Assembly (NCBI GenBank): GCA_019187225.1 | Contig: JABAQQ010000013.1 | Location: 186,001 to 250,000 of the forward strand | Direction: 5' to 3' | DNA from: Saprospiraceae bacterium | GTDB lineage: Bacteria > Bacteroidota > Bacteroidia > Chitinophagales > Saprospiraceae | DNA: 64,000 nucleotides | Shown here: positions 61,589 through 64,000 of the stretch, piece by piece | How positions within the stretch are numbered: the first letter of the stretch is position 1 | Layout: every line of letters starts with the position of its first letter | Made by a program: the position numbers and the translations under genes | The notes under the pieces: model-generated | What the model was told of the DNA's origin: nothing | The model's input: the letters and a program-made list of their open reading frames with translations, nothing else | Database searches by the model: none

Positions 61589-64000
61589 TCAGCGATTTAA
61601 TACGAATCCTTTGACGCGCGATTTGCCGCCGGCGGTTGTCGCACGGAGAAAATAGAGGCCGGAAGTCAGGTGTTCGCCAAGCGACACCTGAAGCGGATTG
61701 CTTGCCAGGGAAACAAACTCCTGGCGCTGCACCGTCACTCCATAACCGTTGATGATCTCGATGGTCACCGCTTCATTGGGCGGCGCTTCCAGAGACAGAT
61801 ACAAAACACTGGCAGTAGGATTGGGCCAGATGGCCATATCGCTGGCTGCTTGCAGTGGCGTGATCACGCCGACGGTAAGACTGTCGCCCAGCACCATGAC
61901 CCAGGGTTCCTGGCCGTGCACGCCATCGTTCATGGAAAAATAAAGGCGGTTTTGATAGAGGTAAGTGTTCTCAACGTTGGGAACCAAATAATTCGACCCG
62001 ATGGTGAGGTCGGCTACTTTGAAGGTGCCAACTGTCGTACCGTCGGTAGCCCACCAAGCCGTTGTGGCGCCGTCGAAGGCAGTAAAAAGCCAGTGGGCAT
62101 CGTCGAAGCGCACGAAGTTGTCGGGATTGGAACTGCCGAAAGGGTTGATGTCGCGTAATTCGTAAGTGCCACCGGAGGTACCGTCGCTCGTCCACAATTC
62201 CAAATTGTCGGTGGTCATGCCAGCGCCGAAAATGACTTTTTCTCCCAAGCCCACCAACCGGTCCTTTATGCCCAATGGAGTAATGAAATATCCGGTTACC
62301 GAGGCGAAATCCTTTAAAAGTTCAAGTTGCCCGTTTTGAAAAGACCAAAGGAAGTATTTGAACGATATACCGTCGTTAAAAGGAGGGCCAAAAATGAACA
62401 ACCGGTCAACGATGATCTCCAATCCTGAAAACTCGTTGTAGATGTAGCCGGGAAAAGGAATGGACGCGAAATTCCGAACGTGCAAATTGCGCGCAGCGGG
62501 GCTAATGCTATAAGTGCTGTAGACGAGGTAACCGTTTATTTCAAGCAAATTGTCCAGGTTTCCATCCGCATTTATTTGACCAAGATTATAACTCCCTCCA
62601 ATCGTGCCATCAGTAGTCCACAGGTAATAGGGTTGATTTAATCCTGTAAAGGTTTGGACAAAAAATATACTATCGCCTGCCGTTATCAAATCGGTCAGGT
62701 TGCTACCGGGCAATGTAAGCAACTCAAAAGTGCCGTCGGTCGTGCCGTCGCTGCGCCAAATCGCGCGGCCATTGTCGACCAGGAAGTAAAAAATGTTATC
62801 ATTTACCACACTTGCGCTGTATCCGTACAACCCGTCGTATTTAACCGGCAAGGGAATCCGGGTAATCGTATCACCCGAACCGCTCATACTCAAAACCGAA
62901 TCGCTGAGGAACCAAAATACTTTTTCGGAAGTGGATTTCGGATTGTCTATGCTGTGGTAATAAACCGTTTGGGCAGTATCTATGGGTATCGAACCGAAAG
63001 GTGAATCCGTTTCTGTGCGCCAAATCCCATCGCGATCGAATTCATGATTTGCCCGAAAGAATACGCTGCCGCCGGGCCCGGCTGTAAATCCCGAGGGAGA
63101 AGCGTCTTCCAGCCAGGAAGCAGGGATTCCATTCGGGAAAAAAGTCCCGGACTCTGTACCGTCGCTGCGAACGATCAAATCCGGCAAGCCCGGGCCGAAA
63201 ATGGGGTGCCGGAAGCAAACGGCAGAATCGGTGGCAGCCGACGGGATCTGGTAACCGACATAGTACGACTTGCCCAGGTATTTGGCAAGTTGGGTGCCCG
63301 TTTCGGTACCATCACTCGACCAAAGTTCGATGTCATCTCCATCGTTGTTGTATTTGTATACGAGAAAAAAGAACCGCAGTTTGGAAGGTGAAAGCGGTAC
63401 AACAGTAAAGTTGTCCAGGGTTTTGACTTTTATCGTACCTGCTGTCGTGCCATCTGTTTTCCATAATTCAACTAAATTGCCTCCATCTGTCTTGCGATAG
63501 AAAAAATAAAACTCATTGTTCAACACCGGGTGCAGGTCGTTTTTAAACAGAACAGGATTGTAAGAATTCGGTACCGTAATGTCGAAAAGGGTTTCAATAC
63601 CGAGCGTTTCGATATCGAAAGCGATCCATTCGCGGCAGCTAAGAACAGGGTCATATCCCATGTAAATGTATTTGTTGCCCAGAACCGCTACCCTGAAGGT
63701 AACAGGACTATCCTCGGCGGGAGGGACATCCGATACTTTTACCGTACCAGCTGTAGTACCATCGCTTTTCCAGATTTCAACCGCATCGGTTTGGGGGTGT
63801 AAAAGCATGAAATAGAGTCGGTTGCCGATGCTTTTGAGAGAGCCTGTCATTATCCATTGAACAGGAATATTCGCTTCAAATAAGAGGAATGTTCCGTCCG
63901 GGGTGCCATCCGTGCGCCATATCTGTTTTCCGTTCGATCCGGCCCGAAAATACATCAATGAGTCGGCAATTGTAAAATTGAAAGGATAGCTGCCTGCAGG
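61589..64000 (-). CDS. ELWxxDGTxxGT-repeat protein with type IX sorting domain, 5' end outside window
   Basis: At least 803 residues; the frame stays open to the right edge, so the signal peptide and start are missing. Repeats such as QIWRTDGTPDGT, VEIWKSDGTTAGT, VELWKTDGTTAGT, IELWSSDGTETGT and LELWTSDGTSGGT run through the protein. The C-terminal 75 residues (MAIWPNPTASVLYLSLEAPP, then TSGLYFLRATTAGGKSRVKG) are a type IX sorting domain. Longest of the three paralogues in the window (others at 6714 and 17556). Ligand unknown. Confidence 0.88.
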   Translation of the reverse strand, partial: PAGSYPFNFTIADSLMYFRAGSNGKQIWRTDGTPDGTFLLFEANIPVQWIMTGSLKSIGNRLYFMLLHPQTDAVEIWKSDGTTAGTVKVSDVPPAEDSPVTFRVAVLGNKYIYMGYDPVLSCREWIAFDIETLGIETLFDITVPNSYNPVLFKNDLHPVLNNEFYFFYRKTDGGNLVELWKTDGTTAGTIKVKTLDNFTVVPLSPSKLRFFFLVYKYNNDGDDIELWSSDGTETGTQLAKYLGKSYYVGYQIPSAATDSAVCFRHPIFGPGLPDLIVRSDGTESGTFFPNGIPASWLEDASPSGFTAGPGGSVFFRANHEFDRDGIWRTETDSPFGSIPIDTAQTVYYHSIDNPKSTSEKVFWFLSDSVLSMSGSGDTITRIPLPVKYDGLYGYSASVVNDNIFYFLVDNGRAIWRSDGTTDGTFELLTLPGSNLTDLITAGDSIFFVQTFTGLNQPYYLWTTDGTIGGSYNLGQINADGNLDNLLEINGYLVYSTYSISPAARNLHVRNFASIPFPGYIYNEFSGLEIIVDRLFIFGPPFNDGISFKYFLWSFQNGQLELLKDFASVTGYFITPLGIKDRLVGLGEKVIFGAGMTTDNLELWTSDGTSGGTYELRDINPFGSSNPDNFVRFDDAHWLFTAFDGATTAWWATDGTTVGTFKVADLTIGSNYLVPNVENTYLYQNRLYFSMNDGVHGQEPWVMVLGDSLTVGVITPLQAASDMAIWPNPTASVLYLSLEAPPNEAVTIEIINGYGVTVQRQEFVSLASNPLQVSLGEHLTSGLYFLRATTAGGKSRVKGFVLNR

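Overview
The window reads as chromosomal DNA of a Bacteroidota bacterium, probably of the Saprospiria (Saprospiraceae / Haliscomenobacter-like); the phylum is well supported, the family is inference. Support: five cargo proteins that look like type IX secretion substrates, including three built from ELWxxDGTxxGT repeats; promoters of the Bacteroidota type (TTG, about 20 nt, TAnnTTTG); the rpmB-rpmG-DUF4295 cluster; free-standing MnmD; and no Shine-Dalgarno signals at most starts. Genes are moderately GC-rich and densely packed. Nearly everything is housekeeping or cell-envelope function. I see no phage, no CRISPR array and no intact insertion sequence.

Layout. 1-6.0 kb (minus): F-type ATP synthase operon atpB-E-F-H-A-G, every gap filled by inverted short-repeat arrays. 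6.1-8.4 kb: a small secreted protein and an ELW-repeat type IX cargo. 8.5-11.6 kb: purK-purE, an outer-membrane barrel, mnmD. 12-17 kb: FAD-linked oxidase, barrel protein, Kdo transferase, isocitrate dehydrogenase. 17-20.3 kb: repeat arrays with a 125-bp MITE, a second ELW protein, a Tat-exported sugar isomerase-like protein. 20.4-23.8 kb: a 358-bp inverted repeat array, then glgA-glgC (glycogen synthesis). 23.8-27.6 kb: P-type ATPase and an outer-membrane protein. 27.7-28.9 kb: L21 and an unusual L27-HhH fusion. 29-34.6 kb: FAS1 lipoprotein, MFS transporter, membrane patatin. 34.9-41.4 kb: PDZ protein, an unknown 354-residue protein, DUF1361, B12-binding radical SAM, HTH regulator with membrane partner. 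41.5-46 kb: rlmB, metal-receptor protein, subtilase, tRNA-Arg, rpmB-rpmG-DUF4295. 46-50.4 kb: OmpA-domain protein and cytosolic-looking subtilase. 50.5-55.6 kb: truncated gene, alkyltransferase-like protein, ABC permease, pgeF, smpB, macro-domain protein. 55.8-61.5 kb: serC, YgjP-type protease, ribA, ECF sigma factor with TonB-like anti-sigma partner. The right edge cuts a third ELW-repeat gene.

The most unusual property is a set of seven-base tandem repeats placed at gene junctions. Many different heptads occur (GAGTTAT, GGTTATC, ATTGGTT, GGATTGC, GGTGGAC, CTCACCA, ATGATGA and others). They are often arranged as facing inverted pairs that would fold into hairpins in RNA, and at five genes they supply the stop codon. 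They resemble in form the heptanucleotide STRR repeats known from cyanobacteria, but occupy inter-gene gaps of operons including all five gaps of the atp operon.
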